From contig JAZGUH010000185.1 of the NCBI GenBank assembly GCA_037893225.1, positions 2,418,001-2,482,000 of the forward strand: a DNA stretch of 64,000 nucleotides. The letters run 5' to 3'. Numbering within the stretch: the stretch's first letter is position 1; each line of letters opens with the position of its first letter. This document shows positions 1 to 11,226 of this stretch, in pieces. Source of the DNA: Hippasteria phrygiana (lineage: Eukaryota; Echinodermata; Asteroidea; Valvatida; Goniasteridae). The notes under the pieces are model-generated. The model ran no database searches. It had not been told where the DNA came from and worked only from the letters and a program-made list of their open reading frames with translations. Both the position numbers and the translations under genes were made by a program.

Positions 1-65
1 TAGTATTTGCTTAGCAACGAGTGATGTAACAATACAAATCACTGGTGATTGTGCAAGCCTGTAAC

Positions 66-302
66 AATAAGCCAGTTTGGTGTCTCGAAGGTCAAAGGTT
101 ATTCTGGATAAAAATTGCTGACTTAATGTCACGTGATGTTACGCGATCGCCTATTCTGATTGAATGGGCATTCTGGTTGAATTTAACACGTGCGCGTTGT
201 GCGACCACCTTCACGTTCATACGCGCGCGTTAGGTCACGGGGTCATTCGGGATAATTATGTCATTGTGCACATGCGCAGTTGAAATACCGATACGGGTTA
301 TT
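66..302. mobile_element. MITE family A, copy 1
   Basis: This is a copy of a family of about 205-235 bp that begins AATAAGCCAGTTCGGTAT and ends with its inverse. It recurs at 6367-6573, 25076-25281 and (truncated) 32789-32950. All copies share a CACGTGCGCGTTGTGCGACC-like core. This copy has a degraded right end (ATACCGATACGGGTTATT). No coding capacity is seen, so it is a non-autonomous DNA transposon by structure. Confidence 0.75.
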
Positions 303-377
303 AACATGAGATTAGTTTTGTGTACTCGACGACAGGTTTTTAAGGCACGCGATTATATAACTGAACAGCAATCATCT

Positions 378-752
378 TTGGTGTCATATGAAAATCAGAC
401 TCCCATCAAAATCGGACTCCTATTCCCAATTATTGGTTAAACCCTCTTACGTGACCGATGCATATATTTAATTATTGTAATTAATACTAAATCTTTAATC
501 GGTTTGGTCTTTGTTTTACTGGGCACATCCACCACAAGCTTCGGCTTTTAGGATGATGCCTCCACACCCATTTTAATGTACATGCACAAAATATCCAATG
601 TGAAAGAGTGTGGAAATAAATGTTCTTTTGAATTGAATTGAATTGAATTGAATTGAATTGACCACTCCACTAATTATTATCTTCACTTAGGTATGTGCAA
701 TACTACCGATGAGCCCGTATTTCATAGTGACTGAAATTCACGCTTACACCTG
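378..752. repeat. Dispersed repeat split by a LINE insertion
   Basis: Segments 378-456 and 659-752 together match one continuous repeat at 31870-32042. Shared landmarks are GGTGTCATATGAA, ATTATTGGTTAAACCCTC and the CCCGTATTTCATAGTGACTG block. In this copy the two halves are separated by the retrotransposon 3' end at 457-658. A third, partial copy of the left half starts near 60476. Confidence 0.65.
457..658 (+). mobile_element. Non-LTR retrotransposon 3' end with (GAATT)n tail
   Basis: A 3'-UTR-like segment ends in an AATAAATG signal and a (TTGAA)n tail of about six units. It is bounded by the 5-bp direct repeat TGACC at 452-456 and 659-663, as expected of a target-site duplication. Short microsatellite tails are typical of CR1/L2-type LINEs. 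No ORF2 sequence remains. Confidence 0.6.
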
Positions 753-1035
753 TCATCACACACAATGTTCACATACAAACTTCGCGTTGTATGTGTTATT
801 ATGGAGACAAATATACTTGGAATACTGCGTCTCTTTCTCAATTTCACGCATACAATTTTGTAGGTTGGGGCACAGTTTGGAGAAGACATTCCCTGTAAAT
901 TATGTGTTAACAAAAATGTATTCATTTTATTACTCGCGGATCCATTCTTGATAACTGTGCAAAACCACATACCGTTAATTTGTTGTCTTGTTTCATCCTC
1001 TTCAATAGTACTTTGTACCCTATAAAAGGACGCGC

Positions 1036-2103
1036 TAAATGTAACCTTTACACTGCATAATGATTGGTAAATCCTCCATTTTGTTTTACTGGATTATTAC
1101 GAAATACCTGACTAGACTGTAAGTTAATAGCAGTCTCAATCATCCTGTGAAACGATGGCACCTGGTGTGCTGTCGTTTTCAAGAAAAGTTGAAATTTATA
1201 TCGTTTTCCAACGATTGTTACGCGTAACAATCGTTGGAAATAGTCTAGTTCCCCGACCTGATATTTCCCTGACATCTATAAGTTGCTTCGTTTTGTCTAA
1301 AGTATGGTCAGGAAACCAGACTACTAGAACATAATTTTTCTCTCTACGCAGACTACTGTTTTTCCCATCATCTATGCACACACAACTTTAAAGGGACACA
1401 TTGCTTTGGATTTTGCAATTTGGGCTATAAAACTGAAATGGATATGGTTGGGAAGCTTTTTTAAAAGTAGAATATAGAGATTCACATAACTATCCCTTCA
1501 AATTGCGTGGTTTTTGTTTAATTTCGTGACAAATAACGGTCCGCCATTTTGTAGAACCAAATTTTTGACTCCACAAAATGGCGGACCGTGTTCACCAGTC
1601 GTATTTCTAGTCGCAGCTGGTTGAAGTACGCTCTGTTGATCCATTTTGATGTACTGTGGCACGGCGCGCAGCACTGGCGATATGTGTCGCGAGGTAGAGA
1701 ATGGTACCTGGCGATCATCTGATAGGTTTACATGGCCACTGGCTGCGGCGCCAGCCTAAAGACTCTTACAGCGTATTTTGCGCATTATTTAGACGGTGGT
1801 ATTTACTACTGGAAATAAGTCTATGTTTCGCGGGTCAGATGTCAGGGATCAGAGGCCATTTTTTTGTTTTGTAATCACTACTCACTAATTACAACAAATT
1901 ATACGTGTTTTTTTGCATGAACAACTCTTATAAAAGATAAGGAACATTTCCAAACAGCAAAATTTCATGACATTTGAAGGCAATGTGTCCCTTTAAACAG
2001 GTCAGTGGTACAGTACTTGCTAGCACGCTATAATATACTAACCGCCAAATTCATTTATTTCTCAAAATTAAAGCAAAAGCCAATCGTGTATACTACCTTT
2101 AAA
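1036..2103. mobile_element. MITE family C, copy 1, interrupted by a family B element
   Basis: The left part (1036-1387) and right part (1997-2103) belong to a family with ends near TTAAAGGTAGTGTACACGAT. Better-preserved copies lie at 48920-49377 and 21717-22879. Typical internal text is TGGCACCTGGTGTGCTGTCG and ACAGGTCAGTGG. The two parts are separated by a complete 601-bp TTAA-flanked element. The related copy at 29063-29497 is uninterrupted at the same point. Confidence 0.75.
1392..1992. mobile_element. TTAA-flanked MITE family B (piggyBac-like ends), copy 1
   Basis: The element runs from AGGGACACATTGC to GCAATGTGTCCCT, with TTAA at 1388-1391 and again at 1993-1996. It contains a hairpin centred near 1562 whose arms read GGTCCGCCATTTTGTAG and its inverse. 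A second full copy is at 20994-21579. TTAA duplication is the hallmark of piggyBac-type transposases. No transposase is encoded here. Confidence 0.8.
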
Positions 2104-2690
2104 ATCAGGTCATGTACTTTTCAATTTCTTACAAAACCTCGAGGGAAATAATTGGGCAGTCATTTGAATATAGGACAGAAGATGGTTGGAGCCAGCCCGT
2201 ACAGTTCGAACCGGTCGATGTTAAAGTGGGCGTGGTTTGTTTATTTTCACTTTATACGTGCTTGGCTTTGAAAGTTGACATGCACTGCGACTATTGCTGG
2301 CGCTTCTAAAATCTATATATACGCCGAGTTAAAATGGATTTGCTGAATATATCCACTCTTTCTCTCCGCTATAAGGACTTGAGTGAAGTCGACTACAGTT
2401 GCTACCTAAGCCAGCCGTAGACTGTCAATACCCAGCCATTTGGAGCGCTGGGCAAACAGTCTGCGTGCGGAAGAATGCATTTGGGGAGGGGATAGAGCTA
2501 TACTGGCTGGAGAGCTACGTACCCACTCCAACTAATGTAATATTGCATTGCGACACGTGTATGCAGAAGGAAGACCCTAATTCTTGAGACTGGGTCTAAC
2601 TCCAAACTAGGTCTCAAATTGAGTTGCCGGGAATCGGCCTTTTGGTTTCTAGGCTTTCGTGATAAATACATGAAGAATCTAGCAATGTTA
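2104..2690 (+). other. Unassigned stretch with TATA-like motif and two short ORFs
   Basis: A TATATATA motif lies at about 2314-2322. It is followed by an ATG at 2334 opening a 28-codon frame. A second frame, shifted relative to it, is open from about 2399 to 2587 and encodes a peptide with four cysteines, including a CDTC pair near its end. Neither peptide is recognised. The arrangement could be a small transcription unit or a decayed mobile-element gene. Evidence is limited to composition and motifs. Confidence 0.2.
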
Positions 2691-2756
2691 TTCCCCCCCC
2701 CCCCCCCCCCAAATGGGAGCTTTTCGTGGCAGCAGACATACCCGTCCTTTTTGCCA

Positions 2757-2829
2757 GTTCTGAGCATGCGTGCGTAGTTCTGTGCATGCGCGCGTAGTTC
2801 TGAGCATGCGCGCGTAGTTCTGAGCATGT
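2757..2829. repeat. Short minisatellite, about 19-bp unit
   Basis: About four head-to-tail copies of a unit like TTCTGAGCATGCGCGCGTAG. The unit contains the alternating purine-pyrimidine run GCATGCGCGCG. A C homopolymer lies just upstream at about 2693-2710. Confidence 0.8.
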
Positions 2830-2889
2830 GCACGGCTAGTGAGAACAATGGAAAAGGACCGGTATGTCTGCTGCCACCAGCGTCTCAAA

Positions 2890-3602
2890 GGTCTTTCATT
2901 AAGGTAAGTAGAGCTCTGTTTTCAGGTATAACTGTAAAGGGAGTACAACTTTAATTTGGAAGTTTTTTGGGGTTTGTTGGGGTGTTTGTTTGTTTGTTTG
3001 TTTGTTTTTCTCTTTTTCTGTAACTATGAATTTAACATGGTATAACCAAGAGGAATAAAACGATCATTACCTGAACTCGGATTATTCTTGATAATCATTG
3101 CATGTTTCCTTTAACTGTAAGGAAAAATTGCGGCAACGCAACTTGATGATCTTAATGTGAAATAAAATGTGGCATTTGTTTCTGTAATAAAACCGGACCC
3201 CGGGGTAGTGCATAGAGGTACCGGTAATCAATACCATCAATAAAAACATACCATTTTACTACAGGTTTTTAATAAAATGCCTATTTTGCCTGGTGGATTT
3301 TAATACTGCCTGGTATAATCTGCTCAACAGCCGCCTGAATAAGATTGGCTATAACAATAACTACAATAATTTCATGATCACATAAAAGCGGAATGGGACA
3401 CCGTGATGGCCTTTAGGTGCATCCTGTCCCGTAATTCTGAAATAGATCTTGGTATCAAAGCCGGTATACTTCCACGCCTAGGGGGAAGACAATCTTACTC
3501 CGGAGAGCTGCTGCCGAGGGGTCGGGTTGAGACCAAGGCTGGCAGGTGCATTTTCTGTCTTGCACGGATGTTTGTTTTGCGTCTGGTATACCTTTTGTCC
3601 GC
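2890..3602. other. No gene recognised
   Basis: AT-rich non-coding sequence with a (GTTT)n run near 2985-3006 and no reading frame or repeat match that I can support. Confidence 0.4.
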
Positions 3603-3950
3603 ATGACTCGTACGTGGCCCATTATATTTCGCCCATTTTGTCCGCAGGCCCATTATTTCCGGCCGACTGTCCGTAGGCCCGTTATGTCCGGCCCGTTATG
3701 TCCGGCCCGTTATGTCCGGCCCGTTATGTCTGCAAGCCCATTGTGTCCGTACGCTCATTGTGTCTGGCCCATTATGTCCTGCCCATTGTAACCAAAGTCC
3801 CGTTACTGCTATAGTCCATTGTGTCTGCAGGCGCATTATATTCGACTAATATTATTGTTTCCGCAGGCGCATTATGTCTGGCCCATTGTATCTACAGGCC
3901 GTCCCATTACGTCCGCCCCGTTGTGTCCGCAGGCATTTTATGTCTGCGAA
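3603..3950. repeat. Degenerate minisatellite
   Basis: Many imperfect copies of a unit like GCCCATTATGTCCGCAG, with variants GGCCCGTTATGTCC. Unit length alternates between about 13 and 20 bp because the CGCAG part is present or absent. Open frames across it are by-products of the repeat. Confidence 0.75.
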
Positions 3951-4259
3951 CAACGTGTGGACATAGGCCATGCGGACAGAATGGTTCTTGACGCATATCG
4001 AACGTTTGATAAGGAATCCATCCAACGTAAAACCAACGTTATCAATCAAACTGGCCGGTTTTTGCCTTTCAGTTGAAAAAAAGGAAGATTTGTTTGTATG
4101 ATGGTGAAACTGCTGAATATATTCTTTCAAATGCAATCTATAATGTAGGTGCAAAATGGTACACGGTGTAGTAACATCCCTGAAAACTTAGCCAAAGGGG
4201 CTTCCTACGTTCAGGAAAAATTGCGCAAATTTGTTTCCAGGGATGAACACAGACTTGGA

Positions 4260-4615
4260 CTTGGAGAGGTTTTTTTTTATGAAAGTTCGCCCCGAACAAG
4301 GCTAAAATCTAATCGAGGTACGGAGCTACAAAAAGAAAGAAAATCAAAGATAGAAGAGGTAGGAATTTAATATTCCTCTTGAAGCAGGTACGATGAAGAG
4401 AAACATCCACCAGGCAAAGAATTCCATAGAGATACAGAACGAGGGAAAAAGCTATTGGCATAGCTTTTTGTTCTACATCTAGGTACAGCTAGTGGTGGCA
4501 ACAGGCGGAAAGCCGGGTTTTATGCTCACCCTACCTGGAGAAACCAAGCTGGACAAGCCGGTGGAACATTTTACAGACAAAGAGGAGCAACAGATCTCCG
4601 GTGAGAGACTCACAG
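4260..4615. repeat. Dispersed repeat AB, copy 1
   Basis: Colinear with 50880-51225. Shared landmarks are CGCCCCGAACAAGGCTAA, TCTTCTTGAAGCAG-like text, ATAGAGATACAG, GCTATTGGCATAGCTTTT and CAACAGATCTCCGGTGAG. Divergence is substantial. A short related piece (CCCCGAACAAGGCTAAAA) also occurs near 43070. Class unknown. Confidence 0.65.
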
Positions 4616-5745
4616 GGTTGGCAACATGACTCAAAAGTTAGAGTGAACAAATTTGTTTAATTTTCCCCGCAACTTTCTGCTCAAGTTAGCGGCGATTTCT
4701 TGCTAACCGTAAGCAGAGCCAAGACCTGGGCCCTTGGCTCGACTACAGCACCGTTGGGCATGCTCGGCAGGAGCAGGTGTCTTGATCTCGTACACCTGCT
4801 TATACCTTCCCTTCCTCCCATCAATGGCTCACAGTATAAATCCTGCATTTCCCCCAACTGAACTCATTGCTTTATACCGTTCACTATAAAAAAAATTGAG
4901 ACACTGATTACACTTACAGATTCTCTGGTAATTCTTCAAAATTGTCTTTCCATTACGGGGACGGTTAAGTCCTAGCCTGTAGGGGTTCTGTGAACGTGAT
5001 TTAAAAACGTACTAAGATTTCCGTGTGGGAGGTGCGTGCGTAGGCATATCTTCCAGACCAAACAAAATTGTCCATAAAAGGAATTACCCCAAATTTTCTT
5101 GGTCAAGCAAAATATTTGGAAGGGAGGGGCAGTTTTGAAGTAGTGGCGTTTTCGATAGCCTTTAGACACGTCCAAACAGGTCACATATCAGCGTACAACG
5201 GATGACGGGCCAGCCGCCTTACCGAATAAAATAGAACCAAAAAACCTCTCCAAAACACCCATCAAAACAAAAAAATCAACACAATAATCAAAAACAAAAA
5301 CAAATGGATACGGTACCTGAACACAAACGTTCAATTTCGTTTCCCGTTTAGTAAACCTGAAACCTGTTCTCTCATTCAGGCCTCGTGGCCCTGCCGCATG
5401 AATTATGTCCATGAAGTGTGTACTGTCGACATTAAATCACATTATCTTCTAGGATTTTTTGACCTGGCAGCTTTGTTGTAATAATATTAACTCGATAGAT
5501 TCCGGCTTTGAAGTGCCGAGACGACGTGCTGCGAGATAAATATGAGGCGAGACTCAGACAGCCGATTCAGGAATATTGTTTTTCTCCGGCTTGTTTTTTT
5601 CTACGATGTGGGTTTGATTCCGGTCACGTTCGGCCAACCGTCAATGTTTACGGGGCCTCTGTGGACGTACGTCCGCAACAGACTTATCGCTCGCTGAGGA
5701 GTAGCCACGCCCCTCACTCAACCCTGTTGAATATTGTCGAAGCAG
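4616..5745. other. No gene recognised
   Basis: Unique-looking non-coding sequence. Open frames are short, unconserved in appearance and lack splice-flanked structure. Confidence 0.4.
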
Positions 5746-5931
5746 TAAAGGGCCGGTCACACTGGCCACGATAACGATAACGAAAACGAAAACGATGTGA
5801 ATAAACGCTCTCTATTGGTGGGTGGAACGCGCGCGTATTACCGCACGTTCCATCCACCAATAGAGAGCGTTTAATCACATCGTTTTCGTTTTCGTTATCG
5901 TTTATCGGTGCAGTGTGACCGGCCCTTTATA
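5746..5931. mobile_element. Palindromic MITE with GGGCCGGTCACACTG ends
   Basis: Near-perfect inverted repeat of about 186 bp. TAAAGGGCCGGTCACACTG opens it, and CAGTGTGACCGGCCCTTTA closes it. The arms carry the purine-rich run AACGATAACGAAAACG and the stem CCACCAATAGAGAGCG. The whole element could fold into one hairpin. Confidence 0.85.
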
Positions 5932-5947
5932 GGTCAAACCGAAATTC

Positions 5948-6245
5948 CAGTGCACGTGCGCAGAAATAAACAAATGGTAAACAAATGCTCTGCATGTACC
6001 AAATTACGGTACCGGTAACATTTATTTCAAAAATCTTTGTTTCAAGCTGAAAGAAAAATTCATTAAACAGATCACAGTTCTGACCCGGCGTTTTAATAAT
6101 GAAGTTAGCCTATAGTTTTCCCGTTGACTTGTGCACAAAATGTGTTTATCCGTGTTTATCAAGTGGCCAGTGATCGGCCTATATACTGTGTATGCGCAGT
6201 ATAGCTGTATTTTTAATTCTGATGTGGGTTTTGGATTCCTCGACA
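5948..6245. repeat. Dispersed repeat AC, copy 1
   Basis: Matches 57567-57925 in order: GTGCGCAGAAATAAACAAA, the ACGGTAAC block, AACAGATCACAGTTCTG, TTGTGCACAAAATG and CTGGCCAGTGATCGG. The ends carry a GTGCGC/GCGCAGTAT dyad, suggesting a DNA transposon remnant. Confidence 0.55.
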
Positions 6246-6366
6246 AGAAAAGTTTCCATAAAAGTTAAGTGGGCAGTGCATCAAATTGGTTAAAGTGACG
6301 GAAAGCGTCGTTTGTAAACGTCGCGGGCAAAGTCGAATTCACATTCTCGCATTTGGGCAAAGCGGG

Positions 6367-6573
6367 AATAAGCCAGTTCGGTATCTCGAAGGTCAAAGGT
6401 TTTTCGGGATAAAATGGCTGACAATAATGTCACGCGATGTCACGCGAAAGCCCATTCTGATTGAATTTAACACGTGCGCGTTGTGCGACCACCTTGCGCG
6501 TTCGTACGCGCGCGTTAGGTCACGGGTCATTCGAGATAACATGCGCAGTTGAAATACCGAACTGGGTTTATAT
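6367..6573. mobile_element. MITE family A, copy 2
   Basis: Begins AATAAGCCAGTTCGGTAT and ends ATACCGAACTGGGTTTA. The internal sequence is almost identical to the copies at 66-302 and 25076-25281. No coding capacity. Confidence 0.85.
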
Positions 6574-7456
6574 TCCAATGCTGCCTGACAAAGTGGGAAT
6601 TTAACTATAGGATGATACGTTTTATGTTTCACTGATGACTCCCACTTTGCCCAGTTTCAGTAGGCCTAGTAGCGCAATATGACAATGTTGCCGATGATTA
6701 CTTTAGAAATATGTGTGTGGCCTTGAAATTCCAACTTTTCCCAGGATGTGCTGAAGTGCAATATGGGATATATGCTGAAACACCGCACTCTGCTTGCAGA
6801 TTTCTACAGGTAAAATTGTAGTTCCACTTCGCTGCGCAGTTTTGGAATTCCAACTTTGTCCCGGGCAAATTCCGATTTTTCCCCCCGAATCTCACATTGC
6901 GCTTGACATTAACACAGTGTATAAAAACTGTGATGAGAATCGAAGACCAAGATGAAAACAATATGACTGTTCCGAGAAATCGATGACATTCGGTGCAGAT
7001 CAGAGCACCAGAGGTCCGTTCCCATACATCATTGACCGAACAGAACCCAATTGATGACGCTCAAGTAACTAACGATCTCCCCCTCGTTCCCACGAGAACG
7101 TCGTTTATCAACAAACTAATCAGCGCCTGTCCAGCAAAGAGCAAATTCGATCAAGAAGAATTGGTTAATAACCAGTGGTTGATTCGTGACGTACCGTATA
7201 GGCCTGCGCAATGACATCCAAGTGCGAACAGCACCGAGTCGAACTACTGTATCACTGGTCCCTTCTTCATTGTCACAGCTTTTTACGACCAATGTTGCTA
7301 TTGTTAACCAGCGCGACCGTGTCCTATAGGCTGGTTCCGGATATTCGACTCAACGCGGTTGACTAGCCAGCATTCTGGCAAAGTTTAATTAGTCAAACAA
7401 TAGACCTACGGAGTAATGACGTCGACCGTGTTTTAGGGCTGTGCATCCGAACCGGT
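6574..7456. other. No gene recognised
   Basis: Contains scattered short dyads around the word CCAACTTTG, but no repeat family, RNA gene or coding exon that can be supported. Confidence 0.4.
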
Positions 7457-7694
7457 ACCCGAATACCCGAATACCCGAATACCCGAATACCCGAATACCC
7501 GAATACCCGAATACCCGAATACCCGAATACCCGAATACCCGAATACCCGAATACCCGAATACCCGAATACCCGAATACCCGAATACCCGAATACCCGAAT
7601 ACCCGAATACCCGAATACCCGAATACCCGAATACCCGAATACCCGAATACCCGAATACCCGAATACCCGAATACCCGAATACCCGAATACCCGA
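7457..7694. repeat. Perfect 8-bp tandem array (ACCCGAAT)n
   Basis: About 29.75 uninterrupted, identical copies of ACCCGAAT over 238 bp. Eight is not a multiple of three and none of the eight overlapping triplets on either strand is a stop. The array is therefore open in all six frames (NTRIPEYP on plus, GYSGIRVF on minus). These are not genes. The array is flanked by ACCGGT on both sides, and a short degenerate ACCCG-rich patch follows at about 8036-8085. Confidence 0.95.
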
Positions 7695-8159
7695 CCGCTG
7701 ATAGTCAGGAACCGGTTCCAGATCATGGAATCGAGTACACGTAACCGAATTAGCATATGACTTAGTAATTTCTCAGACAATGAAAAAGAAAGTTTTTGAA
7801 GTCATTTGTAGGGAATTTTCAAAATGAAAACCACTGTGCATACAAAAAAACAGATTAACGTTTGTGACGCTTGCCAAAATGCAATTTAAACGGTAAAGCT
7901 ATATAGCTTATTGTACACACGTACTTGCATCTTGCTGCATTGATGCACCGATGTGGTAGTATTAACGTGCGGACCTTTACGAACAATATGAACAGCAGTT
8001 TTCAAGATTTAATTCTTGGGATGGGCTTCTGTAACAGGTACCCAGGTACCCGGTTACCCGATTCCCGTACTACCCGTAAACGCACGCCCCTACCATGTAT
8101 ACCACAAATAAGTACGATTTGAAGCTTTGCATGGTGGTTGCGATACGATAAAGACCACG

Positions 8160-8440
8160 TTGCCACGTTGGCCAAAATATGGGTACATGCGGAAATATTA
8201 CCACGTCGTAGTGTATACGGTTTTTCGACAAAATGTACTTTGTACGTAGAAGCTCATTAATGATTTTTGTTTATTCGGATTGGGGGCTCGAAGGAAACCA
8301 GTGTTGTTTCCTTATGAGTTTGAAAAACAATGTCTTTGTGTACGTCACAAAACAGGTGAAAATTGACAAGTACTGAAATGCGTGCCGTGATTACACAGCG
8401 CGCTGTTCCGTCCTCACCGTGCTGCACGTAATTCAACGAA
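8160..8440. repeat. Dispersed repeat Y, copy 1
   Basis: Aligns with 10255-10520. Shared blocks are ACATGCGGAAA, TGTACNTTGTACGTAGA, AAGGAAACCA, CCTTATGAGTTTGAAAAAC and CACAGCGCGCTGTTCC. Both copies are clearly diverged from each other. Confidence 0.6.
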
Positions 8441-9405
8441 GTTAACTGACAGGGCTGAGCTGGGAAACTAGACTAGTCAGTGTTTGGCACAAAGACATTC
8501 ACATAAAAAGTGCTAAAAGTTGTTCGTGAAATCGCGAGACTTGCCCTGTATGTCAAACATCACCGACCTCACACGTTGCCATGAAAACCCCGCTTCCGGC
8601 GCGCAAGACGTGAACGCGGAATTTCGGACGGAGTGACCGACGATTTAATGGCTTTACTTAGTGATTCGTCCCCTATCAATATGCCGCGTGTCATATCCTA
8701 CATGCCTCCGCATTAAGGTTTTGTTTGACCAGCCTTTGACGCGGATCTACGGTCTGTTGCTATTTCAGTGCTGCAGAGTACGTGAGTAGTTTTTCCTGGT
8801 CTGATTGGAATTTAATCTTTACTGCGGCGACGTTTCCTTTGAGTTTCGATTATGGTTTGCAGGATATTTGAGCGACAGCAGCACCATCCCGCTGTACGAA
8901 TAGGGAAAACCAGGCCTTGACCTTGAGGACAAAGGGTCAAGCTATACTTTGGCCTTAGCTACGACAAAATATCAGGGGAAACCGAGGCCAAGTCAAAACG
9001 GTTATTTAAAGTGTGGTATGTTATTCCATTTTATAGCCGATTAAACAATTAAAAACAATTGCCTGACCATTTAAAAACATCTGATTAAAAAACATCACAA
9101 TTTAATCCAAATACTTAAAATTCTGATTGAAAAAAAAATAGTTCCCTTTTCAATAAACAAAATTTACCCAGATATCTAGCTTTAATAAAATGGGTCATCT
9201 CATTGTGGTATTTGAATAGACATATCCCCTGTTTTGCTCTAATAGCAATTTAAACCAGTCTTTGTATGGAATATTTGCTTTCATATCTTTTCCTTGAACT
9301 CGTTTTTCCAAATTTGGGAAAAAACTCGACCAGGCTCATGGTGGATTTTTTTGAATAGGCTAAGTCATACTCCTTGTGGGTATTATTTTCTCGTTCCAGT
9401 TTTGG
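8441..9405. other. No gene recognised
   Basis: Non-coding sequence, moderately GC-rich up to 8900 and AT-rich afterwards. I see no splice-flanked exon or known repeat. Confidence 0.4.
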
Positions 9406-9475
9406 ATTTGTTGCGTTTGTATTAAACGAACTTGTTACAAGTTCGTTTGTTGCGTTTGTAATAAACGAACTTGTG
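9406..9475. repeat. Duplicated inverted repeat
   Basis: The word AAACGAACTTGT is followed immediately by its inverse, ACAAGTTCGTTT. A TTTGTTGCGTTTGTATTAA-like unit is repeated on either side (about 9408 and 9445). A second AAACGAACTTG lies at about 9464. The result is a compact direct-plus-inverted repeat cluster able to form a cruciform. Confidence 0.7.
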
Positions 9476-10254
9476 TATATATATATAATTAACAAGTGTA
9501 TAATTAGCAAGGATTTGAGTGGTTTGTCCACACCATCATTTAAACACATAATATTAAAATACATCTAAAAATACACTACAGAGGGAGACAAAGAAAAAAC
9601 ATATAGGATCTAGACCTATAGAAAGTAAGTAGTTGTAGGGGCCTACATTCAAAGAAAACCACATTCGAAGTAAATTAAACAAAAACGACGAACAACTACA
9701 AGCATGACAGCCTCGTTAAAAAAACAGATATACCGAGAAACCTCTTTTGAATACAATCTAAAAACAAGATCTGATGTTTCATTTTGTCGTTTTTGTAGAC
9801 ATGATTTGTACACTATATATGACGGGTGGGTATACTAGAACAAAATTACGCAGCCTAATTCGTCGCTAGTTTTCGGAAGCTATCTAGGCCATGCATAATT
9901 TGTTTTCATTCGTACCATCCATCAGTTTGCGCTCCGTCAGGTTTTGTATTCAGACGTGAGTGTGAACCTGTATGAATGGAGCGGATTCTACAATGACGTC
10001 TTGCTCATATAGAGTTTTCCTTATTTCCAGACGCTCTATGCAATTCCTCTGCTCTTCTCAAACACCGCGAATCACTTCTGTTGTGACATGGCTAGCATCA
10101 GTGAATAAACTGTTGTTATTATTATATACCTACACTGTTTGACATGAAAACATCTTAAGATTTTTTTATCATAATTGCTAGATGATTCAGTGCTAGATAA
10201 CTGCTGGATGATTTCCTGTGCAGACCTAGCAATGATGTCACGCAGTATTTTCCA
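9476..10254. other. No gene recognised
   Basis: AT-rich non-coding sequence. Nothing specific is supported. Confidence 0.4.
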
Positions 10255-10520
10255 TGTTAACTGAGAACATGCGGAAAGATTACAGCGTCGTATAGTATGT
10301 GATTTCTCCTACGTAATGTACATTGTACGTAGATAGATGCTTATTGTAAAGATTATTTTTGCTTCTTGATAGAGACCTAAAGGAAACCATTGTTACCTTA
10401 TGAGTTTGAAAAACGTAGTCTTGGTGTTTGTCGAAAAGAAATTCGTAATTAACGTGATCCCAACTTCAGTGTGTTGGAATGCCTGGCTTGATACCACAGC
10501 GCGCTGTTCCATCCCCACGT
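10255..10520. repeat. Dispersed repeat Y, copy 2
   Basis: Second, diverged copy of the repeat at 8160-8440, in the same orientation, about 2.1 kb away. The shared blocks are listed for copy 1. Confidence 0.6.
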
Positions 10521-10794
10521 ACGTGGCTTCACGAATGCAACGAGGTAAGCACGATGTGACGTCATTGCGTCGTAGGTCAACTGATATAATGGCCTACTGA
10601 AAATCACCTGTGCTGTGACATGGCTGCCGTCTGTAAACAGAGTTATTATTATAGGGCCTATAAACAGTGATGCTAACGTACATCTGGCAAATATCACAGT
10701 GTAGCTCGCGATTTATTGATTGAAAAAAAAAACAATTGGGGGGGGGGGGTTTTCTTCAATTTTCAACAGCCACTCTAGGTAAAGGGTTACAATC

Positions 10795-11060
10795 AGAGGT
10801 GGTGGGGTTGGCGACATTTTGAATTGCCAAACCTACCACCCTTACGGTTTTTCTGGGTCCGGATCTAAACAGAGGATAATTTCACTCGTCCTATGCTATT
10901 CCATTTATAAATTTTTGTCCTTTCGTAAAATGCAAAAAAAGATTTTGAAGAATATTAATAGAAAATATAAAATGTCATTGAACTCAAATCTAAAGGCGCC
11001 GAAATTGTCACGCCTGTGGGCGGATTCGTTTACGCAACCCCCCTTACAAGGTACATAAAA
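10795..11060. repeat. Dispersed repeat AA, copy 1
   Basis: Shares TTGCCAAACCTACCACC-like text, the phrase CCTTACGGTTTTTCTGGG and ATCTAAACAGAGGATAAT with 31575-31800 and 41930-42170. Preceded by a G homopolymer at about 10738-10750. Confidence 0.6.
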
Positions 11061-11226
11061 TAGCCACATTAGAATGAGTTATAACGGGTGCTTTTACATA
11101 ATTTTTTTCAGCTTACGTGCTGACGTAATGTTGCATGTGCATTACATGTTGCAGTGTGTTACACATTTACTGGCGCAAAAACTTCAGGGCGACTACCTAC
11201 GCAATTCAATTCACGTTTATTTCCAT

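Noticed and set aside
2498..2888. Minus-strand ORFs with repeated RACSELRAHAQNYARM text
   Set aside because: They come from the 19-bp minisatellite and the adjacent C homopolymer.
3603..3950. CRISPR-like spaced repeats
   Set aside because: Units vary in length, spacers are not unique sequence and the window is eukaryotic. It is a degenerate minisatellite.
7433..7780. Open frames on both strands encoding repeated NTRIPEYP and GYSGIRVF peptides
   Set aside because: They follow from an 8-bp satellite with no stop triplets in any frame. No start context or non-repeat protein sequence supports a gene.
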